A stretch of DNA of 17,718 nt from BPJU01 sp964425225 (GTDB taxonomy: Bacteria; Planctomycetota; Planctomycetia; Pirellulales; Pirellulaceae), in contig CAYRMD010000093.1 of assembly GCA_964425225.1 (NCBI GenBank), forward strand, positions 1 through 17,718. Reading direction: 5' to 3'. The notes beneath the pieces are model-generated. The model was not told the origin of the DNA. It saw nothing but the letters and a program-made list of their open reading frames with translations, and searched no databases. A program made the position numbers and the translations under genes. Below, in pieces: positions 1 through 6,621 of the stretch. Position 1 is the stretch's first letter. The number at the start of each line of letters is the position of its first letter.

Positions 1-42
1 AGCCAATACGCTCGTTTACCGCCAGTTGATCAGACGTTCCTT

Positions 43-120
43 AACGCAAAGGCGCTGAGGCGCAAGGACGACTGCGTGTGCTTTGCGATCGCCTAGTTGA
101 GGCGCGGCTTCTTTGCGTTA
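43..120. repeat. CGCAAAG-type dispersed repeat, first copy, with inverted arm
   Basis: AACGCAAAGGCGC at 43-55 is followed by GCAAGGACG at 62-70. The 10-mer TAACGCAAAG (42-51) recurs as its exact reverse complement CTTTGCGTTA at 111-120, so the block could form a long-range hairpin. Both direct modules recur near 2329-2357. Similar CGCAAAGRCGCAAAG strings are, as I recall, widespread intergenic repeats in planctomycetes and some other bacteria. Their function is unknown to me. Confidence 0.55.
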
Positions 121-238
121 TTTCCGTTCGTCCAAAGCCTACGCGTGATTGTCTGCGCGCCGATCTCCGCAACTGGCGGTGGTGCTTAATGCTCAACTTC
201 AAGTAGCGATGGCCGTCGAGAAACGTATCGATGCAACT

Positions 239-289
239 GTTAGTGGGTCGATCGTGTAGTGCAGCCGAACGGTCACCTAACCCACTAGC
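239..289. repeat. 8-10 bp inverted repeat in gene-free DNA
   Basis: TAGTGGGT at 241-248 pairs perfectly with ACCCACTA at 280-287, enclosing 31 bases. Allowing one G-U pair extends the stem to about ten pairs (239-289). There is no T-run and no neighbouring gene end, so a terminator is not supported. It may be part of a decayed repeat. Confidence 0.3.
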
Positions 290-480
290 CGCCCACCAGG
301 ATTCCAACTCGGAAAGCTGGCGTGCAGCGATTGGGTAGCCTTTCTTTTTTTAGCGACTTACAACATCTTGTTGGGCTTTGGCTGCTAGCAATTATCTATG
401 GGGATAAGAAAAGCCGCGTGTCAGCAATCTCGATAGTAAAGAGGCTTCCACTCACCCATGTCCAGCAACGTTGGCATCGT

Positions 481-550
481 GCGCCTCAAGGCGCAAGGTG
501 GTTTGAACCACCGTAACCGTGCCAGGCGAACCTGCCATACACAAGTATGG
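481..550. repeat. Cluster of four consecutive short palindromes (REP-like)
   Basis: Four small inverted repeats follow each other almost without spacing. They are GCGCC/GGCGC around TCAA (481-494), GGTGGTT/AACCACC around TG (497-512), CAGG/CCTG around CGAA (523-534) and CCATAC/GTATGG around ACAA (535-550). All arms are exact matches in the sequence. Such density is typical of REP/BIME-like or miniature mobile elements, but no REP-associated transposase gene is present in the window. The 21-bp repeats at 593-655 begin 42 bases further on. Confidence 0.5.
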
Positions 551-592
551 AGATAATCATAGTCGTAAATCAAAGAGGGTGGTACCGAGCCC

Positions 593-655
593 GGAGACAG
601 GCTCCACCGCCCCGGGGACAGGCACCTGGGGCAAGGGGACAGGCACCGCGACCAT
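593..655. repeat. Three tandem 21-bp units of the GGGGACAGGCACC type
   Basis: GGAGACAGGCTCC at 593, GGGGACAGGCACC at 614 and GGGGACAGGCACC at 635 lie exactly 21 bases apart, each followed by eight variable bases. The 13-base core is itself nearly palindromic (GGRG against CWCC around ACAGG). GGGGACAGGCACC-like motifs are, from memory, recurrent intergenic sequences in several bacterial groups. The variable part differs completely between units, so only the core is conserved. Confidence 0.55.
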
Positions 656-668
656 TGGTTTTGGTAAT

Positions 669-818
669 ATGATACCAATAAGAAAGTCAGATAAACAAGG
701 ATGCTTGGCTATAATAAACAAAGAAGAAATATTGGAAAAATTCGGCCTGGCTCCCAGTTATGTGACAAAAAACGCCATTGTCCGGATAGGTTGGCGCACT
801 GAAGCTGGGGTGCCTTAA
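669..818 (+). CDS. Doubtful small ORF, 49 aa, in an AT-rich island
   Basis: An ATG at 669 opens a 49-residue frame ending in TAA at 816-818. The first two thirds use ATA, AGA, AAA and AAC codons heavily, unlike the surrounding genes, and the composition (KEEILEKF, SYVTKNAIVRIG) is protein-like rather than random. No Shine-Dalgarno sequence precedes the ATG, which lies inside the loop of a small hairpin (TTGGTA 661-666 with TACCAA 673-678). The frame is also open upstream to 519 through the 21-bp repeats. It resembles no family I recognise. It may be a remnant of foreign DNA or not a gene at all. Confidence 0.15.
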   Translation: MIPIRKSDKQGCLAIINKEEILEKFGLAPSYVTKNAIVRIGWRTEAGVP

Positions 819-1423
819 GTCGCGCTACAAGGTGCGTTGGGGTTGTTCGACGTTGTGGTTCGCAACACGTTCCCTTGCAGGTTTTGATAGCATAAGATGC
901 AGCCAGTGACGTGGCTGGCCTTCGACGTTGTTTGCAGGCGTGACAGTAAGTAAGTGCGTCATCGCAGTGGGGCATGCCCTAATTCGCGAATTTTTAAGAA
1001 AGCTTTCGGCATAGGGTGAGCATCCCCTGGCGGTAGCGCCCGCGAACTGGGTTCACCCGGACAACGCAGGACCTGTAGGCGCGGATTCACCAGCCGACCC
1101 GGTGAAAGAAGCTGGCCCGATTCGCATAGTGCCGCTCCCTCACGGTTGCGCCTGTGTAACACGATCCATCTCTGGCAGCGGCAGGGACAACCCGGGCGAA
1201 TGCCAACTCGATCACAGCCACGTCTTACCTACAATAGAGACGCACTCACTACCAGGCAAAAGAGCGATGGTGACTTGTTAATGTGGTGACCGTGAGCAAT
1301 TGCGGCAGCATAAATCGGGGCAAAAAACCAACAATCGAGCTTGAGTAACGGATAGTGTGCCAAAACTCAAAATAATAACTTGCAAGAGTTACCTCACCAC
1401 TTGAGACGCCCGCTTTGCTAAGG
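819..1423. other. Gene-free stretch between repeats and alkyltransferase gene
   Basis: No convincing gene or RNA was seen. Minor structure: an exact 11-bp direct repeat TTCGACGTTGT at 846-856 and 921-931, and a 6-bp hairpin CAGCCA/TGGCTG at 900-917. Small ORFs here have Cys/Arg/Ser-rich, shadow-like composition. Confidence 0.4.
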
Positions 1424-2080
1424 CTATTGGAGTGATTGGATACAACGCTTTTCCATCTCTAGGAGCCGACGTTTCGTCGCCACACCACCAGGCGCCGAAT
1501 ACCCGGTTAACTGCCCGCGAGTTCCGACAACGCGATGACATGGGATGAGCAGGGGTATGGGATTTTGTCGCATTGCGGCTCCAACAGCTCGAGCTGCATT
1601 GGCAAGACGAATTTGCCTGGCAAGTTCCCCGTACGTGAGCACGCTCCCATAAGCTATTCGCCGGCAGGCTTGCCATACCTTAAGTTGAAATTCCGTCTTG
1701 GCTACCAGATGCCAGTTCACCGGAATTTCCTCGAAATTTACGTAACAACCTCCCAAATATGCTTGAACAACGTCAAATGCTTGGCGAGCGAGTCGTTCGG
1801 CTGCGCGTCGGCCTGGAGTGACGGCCGTAGGTAACGGGTCCGCCCTGATGCGATGGCGACCAGACTCTTGCGACAACCAGTTGCAAATACCAGCTTCGTG
1901 CTGATCACCGAATCGGAGTGCTACCACGCCGTCCGACGTTGTCACGATGCCGCACCAGCCGAAGCAAGTTTTCCCATAAATGGCGGCCCAGAATTGATCG
2001 AGGTTCCAGTCCTGAATGTAGAGCACTACGTGTGGTCCGCCGAGGTTCGCTTTAGAAAGTCTGCTCATATGCCGCGACAT
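1424..2080 (-). CDS. ogt: Methylated-DNA--[protein]-cysteine S-methyltransferase (Ogt/MGMT family)
   Basis: This suicidal DNA repair enzyme moves the alkyl group from O6-alkylguanine (and O4-alkylthymine) onto its own cysteine. The 218-residue product has the hallmark PCHRV motif at residues 180-184 (acceptor Cys181). It also has the C-terminal DNA-binding helix-turn-helix region (GELARQIRLANAARAVGAAM, about 151-170, with the arginine finger near Arg164) and the conserved LLEME tail. The N-terminal RNase H-like domain is recognisable only weakly, around residues 35-60. The start is uncertain: ATG at 2080 and ATG at 2068 are both available and neither has a good Shine-Dalgarno sequence. No AdaA-like regulator domain is attached. 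It stands alone, with more than 500 bp on either side. The choice between Ogt and Ada-C subfamilies cannot be settled here. Confidence 0.93.
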   Translation of the reverse strand: MSRHMSRLSKANLGGPHVVLYIQDWNLDQFWAAIYGKTCFGWCGIVTTSDGVVALRFGDQHEAGICNWLSQESGRHRIRADPLPTAVTPGRRAAERLARQAFDVVQAYLGGCYVNFEEIPVNWHLVAKTEFQLKVWQACRRIAYGSVLTYGELARQIRLANAARAVGAAMRQNPIPLLIPCHRVVGTRGQLTGYSAPGGVATKRRLLEMEKRCIQSLQ

Positions 2081-2654
2081 GCTCGTTGAGTATCACCTGC
2101 TGAACTTCCACAAACACCTTTTCATCTCCCATACGTTGTACGCTCTTTGCCCTACAAGCATGGCAGTAGCCAGACGCGAACGCAAACCTCATGGCATATA
2201 CGCGTGTCGATTGCAGCTGCAGTTTTTCCTTAGTTTGCCTGGCTGGCACAGGTCTGCCTTCTACCGCTCAGTCCGACGTGATCACATGCGTTGTCTAGGC
2301 ATGATTCTTGGTAAAGGCGTTTTCTAAAGCAAGGACGCAAACTAAACGCAAAGGCGCGTGGCAGACAACATCCAGGGTCAATTACCTAACTGCATGTTAG
2401 CGTCTTATCGTGTCTTCAGTTAATCAGATCTTACCTACCATCAAACAGCATACGCTGCGACGATCGACGCCTCGGCGAGCGTCCCGAGACCACTTGCCCA
2501 GAAAATCCTCGGTTCTCCGACCCTTGTACAACCTGCAAGCCCAGGGCCTCGAATAATGCCGCAACAACACGTGCGCTTGATCATGCTTTCTATTTGGAAT
2601 ACATTCCGTCGACTTGCTGTGATGGACACGGGATAGAGGGCTGTCCTGCCAGAT
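2081..2654. other. Gene-free stretch with a second CGCAAAG-type repeat
   Basis: No credible gene is seen between the alkyltransferase and the sugar isomerase. A 62-codon minus-strand frame (2441-2629) ends in a mildly protein-like segment but lacks a ribosome-binding site or family resemblance. The notable content is the dispersed repeat at 2329-2357 and a short dyad GACGC/GCGTC at 2466-2483. Confidence 0.4.
2329..2357. repeat. CGCAAAG-type dispersed repeat, second copy
   Basis: GCAAGGACG at 2329-2337 and AACGCAAAGGCGC at 2345-2357 are exact copies of the two modules at 62-70 and 43-55, but in the opposite order. The two copies bracket the alkyltransferase region. Confidence 0.55.
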
Positions 2655-3581
2655 TCAGCTCAAAGTCTTTCTCAGCAACTCGAGACTTTTTTGTACGCCG
2701 GTCATCGGCTCTTCCTTACCCTCGAATTCCAAGGAAACATACCCTCGATATCCGTATTTATCCAATATGCGTCCGATTCTGTCATAGTCCAAATCCAACG
2801 TGTACCACAATCCACCGCCATAGTAGGTCTTTGCCTGGACAAGAACAGTATAGGGGGCAAGCATTTCTAGTTTGTCGTACGGATCTTCCAAAAAATTGCC
2901 CGTATCCATCGTGACGCGCAACCACGGCGAATCGATCTGCCGAACGATCCGCAGCACTCCTTCGGGTGTGCGGCCGAGGCCCCAGTGATTTTCAAGGCCT
3001 AAAATTACTCCGCACTTTTCGGCTGCCTCTAGGCAGCGGCTCAAACCATCGACCACCCAACCGTATCCGTCTTCGTCGTTGTAACCGGGCAGTAGAGGTT
3101 CTACACCGCGATTTCGCATTAGCTCGTCAAAATTCCTACTGGTTCCCCACGTTCCTGTATTGACGCGCATCGTCGGGATGCCCAATTCGTAACACAGTTC
3201 GATACAGTGGATTGTGTGGTCCACGTTCCGCTGGCGCACCGTTTCATCCGGTGAAAGAAATCCCTGGTGGGTAGAAAAACCACATAAATCCAACCCGTGG
3301 AGGAACGCGGTGCGCTTGAGCCGTCGCAGAAACGTCGGGCTCTCATCGGTCATTTGACGATGTAACAATTCGACTCCATCGAAACCAAGCTCGGCCGCCA
3401 AGATGATACATCGTTCGATGTCCCGATACTCGTTACGCCGAAATTGCCAGAAGGAGTATGTAGAGACGGCGATGCGCCGTTTACGCTTTTGCAGCACTGG
3501 TTGCTTAGCACTTGCAGAAAGTGTCGCCGCTACGGTTCCCACGGCTACACCGGCGAGCAACTGACGTCGATTGAACGGCAT
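2655..3581 (-). CDS. Exported sugar phosphate isomerase/epimerase-like TIM-barrel protein (AP endonuclease 2 superfamily)
   Basis: The 308-residue protein begins with a twin-arginine signal: NRRQLLAG at residues 4-11, a hydrophobic stretch to about residue 22, then an ASA cleavage-like site. It should therefore leave the cytoplasm folded. The mature part is a xylose-isomerase-like (beta/alpha)8 barrel: FDGVELLH (about 67-74), GLENHWG (195-201) and MDTGNF (225-230), ending in YVSLEFEG (281-288). Metal ligands expected for the family are visible as Glu197, Asp226 and Glu285. The usual third-position His is replaced by the VQAK segment (Gln249). Start: ATG at 3581, because AGGAG at 3589-3593 lies 7 nt upstream and it places the Tat signal at the N-terminus; the frame extends further to 3644. 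The substrate cannot be told. Planctomycetes have many such paralogues, thought to act on sugar acids or inositol-type compounds. Confidence 0.85.
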   Translation of the reverse strand: MPFNRRQLLAGVAVGTVAATLSASAKQPVLQKRKRRIAVSTYSFWQFRRNEYRDIERCIILAAELGFDGVELLHRQMTDESPTFLRRLKRTAFLHGLDLCGFSTHQGFLSPDETVRQRNVDHTIHCIELCYELGIPTMRVNTGTWGTSRNFDELMRNRGVEPLLPGYNDEDGYGWVVDGLSRCLEAAEKCGVILGLENHWGLGRTPEGVLRIVRQIDSPWLRVTMDTGNFLEDPYDKLEMLAPYTVLVQAKTYYGGGLWYTLDLDYDRIGRILDKYGYRGYVSLEFEGKEEPMTGVQKSLELLRKTLS

Positions 3582-3588
3582 GAGATGG

Positions 3589-3593
3589 CTCCT
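3589..3593 (-). promoter_or_regulatory. Ribosome-binding site that fixes the isomerase start
   Basis: The minus strand reads AGGAG, 7 nt before the ATG at 3581. It supports that start over the longer frame that begins at 3644. Confidence 0.6.
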
Positions 3594-3645
3594 GTCAACA
3601 TGTAATCGGATGACTGCTTTTGCTACAAAACAACAAGTTATCATT

Positions 3646-3678
3646 GAACCGGACTGGACATGTAAATTCTACCGGTTC
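3646..3678. promoter_or_regulatory. 7-bp dyad upstream of the isomerase gene, possible operator
   Basis: GAACCGG at 3646-3652 and its exact reverse complement CCGGTTC at 3672-3678 flank 19 bases. The dyad lies 65 to 97 bp upstream of the isomerase start. That position would suit a regulator-binding site, but no promoter elements were identified and the assignment is inference. Confidence 0.25.
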
Positions 3679-4208
3679 GCCGGGGCGAATGGTGCCATCG
3701 GTGTATCGGTACATCTGATGGAGCGCAGCCAGTTCGTAAGCGCAAAAAATAACACGAGCGCCGCGATTCGCGCAAGTTCCAACAAGGCCAAATTAAGTAC
3801 AGGCCGAGTCGACTTAGCACAACGTACATACGACTTGAAAGTTTTCGGCTTCGGGGAACGGTTTACAATGCCTGGCTCCTGGCGAAAGAAGCTTGGAGCA
3901 AAGATGCTGACCTACTCACCTATCCAATAACCGGTGGCTTTCGAAAAAGGGTGATTCGCCGCGCGTTTGCGCCTTGATTGTAGGTAAGTTTCTCCCCCGG
4001 TGTACCCCGTACTGGCGCAGGTTTATCTGTTTTTCGTTCCCAGAGTTGTCGGGTGATATTTCGCTAACGAGTGCTTTGATGAACAAGGGGAATGGGGCCA
4101 CAACCGAGCCGCGCCCGCAAGCGAACGGCTGCTTGGCCAGAGTGCTTCGTTCTTTCACTAGGGAGCCTTGAGGCCAATGGCTGTTAAACACACGTTTTCG
4201 TTATACGG

Positions 4209-4320
4209 TTTGGGCAACTGGTGCTCGATGCGAAACAAAAGCGAAAATAATGCGGTAACAACCAGGGATGGTTACTCTTAGGACTAGGGAAATGTGGTTG
4301 GCAATTGGTGCTCGGTGTGA
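4209..4320. repeat. Imperfect direct repeat pair
   Basis: TTTGGGCAACTGGTGCTCGA (from 4209) and TTGGCAATTGGTGCTCGG (from 4298) are near-identical, with one gap and two or three substitutions. They lie about 89 bp apart, downstream of the membrane protein gene. The core GGTGCTCGRTG is shared. Function is unknown; it could be a remnant of a local duplication. Confidence 0.35.
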
Positions 4321-4425
4321 CGGGTGGCTCGTAGCGCCTTACCAGTGCGGGATTATCTAAATCCACTTTTGGATCGGCCCAAGGTCGATGTTTACGCCGA
4401 AGGCGATGCGCTTGGCCCTTCCGGA

Positions 4426-4908
4426 CTACTCGGCCGTTTCCGATTCGTGATGAAAGTAATCGATGGCTTGATCGGGGTTCACGTTGAAGAGGGCACGTCC
4501 GTAGGTAGTCCATTTTTTCGTTGAAGCGTTGTAGTGGAACACTGCCGTGGCAGCACGCCAGTTCCCCACAGCCGAAACATCTTCCATGCCACCGCCTTCT
4601 ACAGCCCGGAAGCGGATGGCCACTCCCACAAATGCCCGTAATTCACCGGTATCTCGATCGCGAGCGAATCGTACGGCATCGTCGAATTCGCAATCGACCC
4701 ATTCTAGGCCACGAGGTTTGCCGCTGCTCGAGGCAAGTGCCATGAAGCGCAGTTCAAGATACTCGCGTTGCAAATGGAAGGCTCGCTGTGCTTGTTGGAG
4801 CTTAACTGCTCTTGTGGGCAGGCAACATTTCGGACGCAGCCACCATAGGCAAAGCGCTGTACTGACGACCGCCACTGCAAACAGAATTAGTAGTAACTGC
4901 CACCACAT
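4426..4908 (-). CDS. Membrane-anchored conserved hypothetical protein, 160 aa
   Basis: A single N-terminal transmembrane helix (residues 1-25, MWWQLLLILFAVAVV region, ending at WWLRPK) is followed by about 135 soluble residues. These contain a KPRGLEWVDCEFDD segment, a RDTGELRAFVGVAIRF strand region, VEGGGMEDV, and NWRAATAVFHY near the C-terminus. The TM helix and positive flank suggest a membrane anchor with the bulk outside or inside the membrane; topology is not decided. Start: ATG at 4908, because GGGAGGT lies 6 nt upstream and the longer frame (to 4974) would put 22 non-hydrophobic residues before the helix. The pattern resembles short planctomycete-restricted proteins I have seen annotated only as hypothetical. 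I assign no function. Confidence 0.75.
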   Translation of the reverse strand: MWWQLLLILFAVAVVSTALCLWWLRPKCCLPTRAVKLQQAQRAFHLQREYLELRFMALASSSGKPRGLEWVDCEFDDAVRFARDRDTGELRAFVGVAIRFRAVEGGGMEDVSAVGNWRAATAVFHYNASTKKWTTYGRALFNVNPDQAIDYFHHESETAE

Positions 4909-4914
4909 GCGGAG

Positions 4915-4921
4915 ACCTCCC
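4915..4921 (-). promoter_or_regulatory. Ribosome-binding site fixing the 4908 start
   Basis: GGGAGGT on the minus strand lies 6 nt before the ATG at 4908. This is close to a perfect anti-SD match and decides between this start and the longer frame. Confidence 0.65.
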
Positions 4922-5103
4922 GCTGTCCCGCACACAACCCGGGCGCATCGCTGACCCGCACCATTGGCTTGCACTGCGCGATTTCACCGGATCGCTTTTT
5001 ATTGTACTACGGACCCGTAGGGGCTCGCAACGATCGGCCAACCGGAGTTTACCGGCCGTAGCCTGCAACGCTTGTCGAAGGCGTGCGTTCCTCGAAGCCC
5101 GGA

Positions 5104-6126
5104 TCAGGTAGATCTTTCTGCACAGCGTCGCAACGTTTCCAGGTTTACTTCGTCCCAACTGCGCTTTCCCCGTTGGCCCTTCGGCGTCTCTAAATACATA
5201 GGAATTCGCCTGGCGTCGTCGTCGGTCAAGAGCCATCCGAATGCGTCGAGTCCCAACTGGCCGTGTCCAATGTGTTCATGTCTGTCGACACGCGAGCCGA
5301 GTTCTCTTTTTGAGTCGTTGACGTGCCAAGCCTGGATCTTTGACCATCCAACGGTGGCCGCTAATTGTCGTTTGACACGTTTCCAAGCCGGCCTGGTGCG
5401 CAGGTCGTATCCTGCAGCATAAGCATGACAGGTATCGATGCAAATGTCGACCCAATCGGGATTGCGGAGACGTGCGAGGATTTCAGCTAGTTGCTCGAAT
5501 TGCCATCCCAGGGTTCGTCCTTGGCCGGCTGTGTTTTCCAGCATCAATCGGGCGTCGCCAGCCGTCCGGCGCTGGGCCACTTCGTCCAAGGCCATGATAA
5601 CGCGCTCGACCGCCTTGGTTGGATTGCCATCCGTAGCGGCGCCGGGGTGCACCACCACGTGACTAAGACCCAACTGACCGGCACGCCGCAGTTCACACAC
5701 CAAAGCGGCGACACTACGGCCCCATAGAACGTCGTCCGTCGCTGCTAGGTTTATTAAATAGCAACTATGAGCAATGGGACGATAGAGTCTGTAGCGATCC
5801 ACCGCAGCAACAAACCGCGCTATCTGCTGCCCATCGAGCGGTTCGCCGGTCCAGCTATCAGGATTCTTCCACTGAGATGTACATTTTCTGATCGACGGCT
5901 CCAATTGCACAGGCCAGATCTGAGGGCTGGCAGTGAATAACTGAAACGTATTCATCCCCAGCCGCACTGCCTCAAGAGCTGCTCGGTCGATTCCACCCGC
6001 AATCGAAAGGTGCGCCCCGATCCAAGGAGGACCTGGCGGTACACGACCATCTACCTCCTTTCGGGTAGCATCACAAGTCGGCGAAGAACGGTGCACGTTT
6101 CGATGCTGTTGTTTTCGAGCTACCAT
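5104..6126 (-). CDS. nfo: Deoxyribonuclease IV (AP endonuclease IV)
   Basis: This enzyme cleaves DNA 5' to abasic sites and repairs 3'-blocked ends in base excision repair, using a trinuclear zinc site. All nine zinc ligands known from E. coli Nfo have clear counterparts (numbering from GTG 6138): His124 (HSCYLINLA), His164 (VVVHPGA), Glu201 (LENTAGQG), Asp235 and His238 (IDTCHAYAAGYD), His272 (WHVNDS), Asp285 and His287 (DRHEHIGHG) and Glu317 (YLETPKG). The barrel starts at IGAHLSIAGG. The N-terminus is uncertain: the open frame adds about 38 residues before the first strand, rich in Arg and His and unlike the family, where the protein normally starts within a few residues of that strand. 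ATG 6126 and GTG 6138 lack Shine-Dalgarno sequences, whereas a perfect one lies at 6053-6061 before an out-of-frame start. It lies directly downstream of the RsbW-like gene. Confidence 0.95.
   Translation of the reverse strand: MVARKQQHRNVHRSSPTCDATRKEVDGRVPPGPPWIGAHLSIAGGIDRAALEAVRLGMNTFQLFTASPQIWPVQLEPSIRKCTSQWKNPDSWTGEPLDGQQIARFVAAVDRYRLYRPIAHSCYLINLAATDDVLWGRSVAALVCELRRAGQLGLSHVVVHPGAATDGNPTKAVERVIMALDEVAQRRTAGDARLMLENTAGQGRTLGWQFEQLAEILARLRNPDWVDICIDTCHAYAAGYDLRTRPAWKRVKRQLAATVGWSKIQAWHVNDSKRELGSRVDRHEHIGHGQLGLDAFGWLLTDDDARRIPMYLETPKGQRGKRSWDEVNLETLRRCAERST
6053..6061 (-). promoter_or_regulatory. Perfect Shine-Dalgarno sequence inside the nfo 5' region
   Basis: The minus strand reads AAAGGAGGT. 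An ATG follows after 2 nt (6050) and a GTG after an ideal 8 nt (6044), but both are in a frame that differs from Nfo. From the GTG to the codon for the Ile of IGAHLS is seven codons plus two bases. A one-base loss would explain why the natural start no longer reads into the gene. Alternatively the match is chance. Confidence 0.4.
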
Positions 6127-6192
6127 GCACGTGAACACGGTCTACTTAGCTGAGACGGAAGTCAATGCGAAATCCTGCTGTGGCGTGACGGC

Positions 6193-6621
6193 TTATTGTT
6201 TCTGCTTGCGAAACTTGACCATCGCTACCGAGTTTCCTTCACGGTTAAAACTCACAACATCCATATAACTTCGCATCAACATCAAACCTCGCCCTGATGG
6301 TTGTTCGAGATTCTCATCGAGTGTCGGGTCCGGCACTGTTTCCGGATCGAATCCCCGTCCTTCGTCGCTAATTTGGATCCAGAACCGCTCGTGAGTTACT
6401 TGCCAGCGCACCGTTACGCGTTTTTGAGGATCCCATTGGTTGCCGTGCTTCAGCGCATTTGTCAGAGCTTCCTCCAGCGCTAAGTGAATCGCAAACAGTT
6501 CGCGTTCACTCCAACCGCAGCCGTGAACTTGCTCCAGAATTTGCTCGACGACCGGTTTGGCCTCAGAAAGCAACGAGCAAAACGTTCTTTCTTCGAATTG
6601 ATACCCCCCGATAGAGTCCAT
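6193..6621 (-). CDS. RsbW-like anti-sigma factor / histidine kinase-type ATPase (HATPase_c_2)
   Basis: This is a small stand-alone GHKL ATPase of 142 residues, the usual size for RsbW/SpoIIAB-type switch proteins that bind a sigma factor or an STAS anti-sigma antagonist and phosphorylate the latter. The N box is EEALTNALKHGN (residues 50-61), the G1 box DEGRGFDP (86-93) and the G2 box GRGLMLMRSYMD (110-121). The C-terminal strand NSVAMVKFRK closes the fold. ATG 6621 is preceded by AGGA at 6 nt spacing. No STAS-domain antagonist, PP2C phosphatase or sigma factor gene is next to it, so its partner lies elsewhere. A promoter-like TTGACA/TAAGAT pair lies 183 bp upstream. nfo follows within about 55 to 65 bp and may be co-transcribed. 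Exact target unknown. Confidence 0.88.
   Translation of the reverse strand: MDSIGGYQFEERTFCSLLSEAKPVVEQILEQVHGCGWSERELFAIHLALEEALTNALKHGNQWDPQKRVTVRWQVTHERFWIQISDEGRGFDPETVPDPTLDENLEQPSGRGLMLMRSYMDVVSFNREGNSVAMVKFRKQKQ

Larger units (their letters stand above)
3582..4425. other. Gene-free stretch of about 840 bp
   Basis: The first 60 to 100 bp should contain the isomerase promoter and leader. The rest contains overlapping ORFs on both strands (e.g. 3571-3930 plus, 3916-4191 minus) with no recognisable domains and no ribosome-binding sites. An imperfect direct repeat lies at 4209-4320. I see no RNA gene. Confidence 0.4.

Noticed and set aside
593..655. 21-bp spaced repeats considered as a CRISPR array
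   Set aside because: Only three units, a 13-bp core with 8-bp variable parts, and no cas genes; far too short for repeat-spacer units.
1369..1390. AACT/AGTT hairpin followed by ATTATTTT after the alkyltransferase gene
   Set aside because: The stem is only four pairs with mismatches; too weak to call a terminator.
819..1423. Possible structured RNA (RNase P or tRNA-like) suggested by GC-rich segments near 1030-1110
   Set aside because: No tRNA T-loop consensus and no conserved RNase P or tmRNA core motifs could be found on either strand.
3571..3930. 119-codon plus-strand frame overlapping the isomerase 5' end
   Set aside because: It overlaps the well-supported isomerase start and its signal region, lacks a ribosome-binding site and has no family resemblance.
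5007..5020. Hairpin CTACGG/CCGTAG downstream of nfo as terminator
   Set aside because: On the minus strand it is followed by an A-rich, not T-rich, stretch, and the loop would be only 2-4 nt.
1424..6126. Alkyltransferase and endonuclease IV as parts of one DNA-repair island
   Set aside because: They are separated by 3 kb with unrelated genes and large gaps; both are common housekeeping genes and no shared control is visible.
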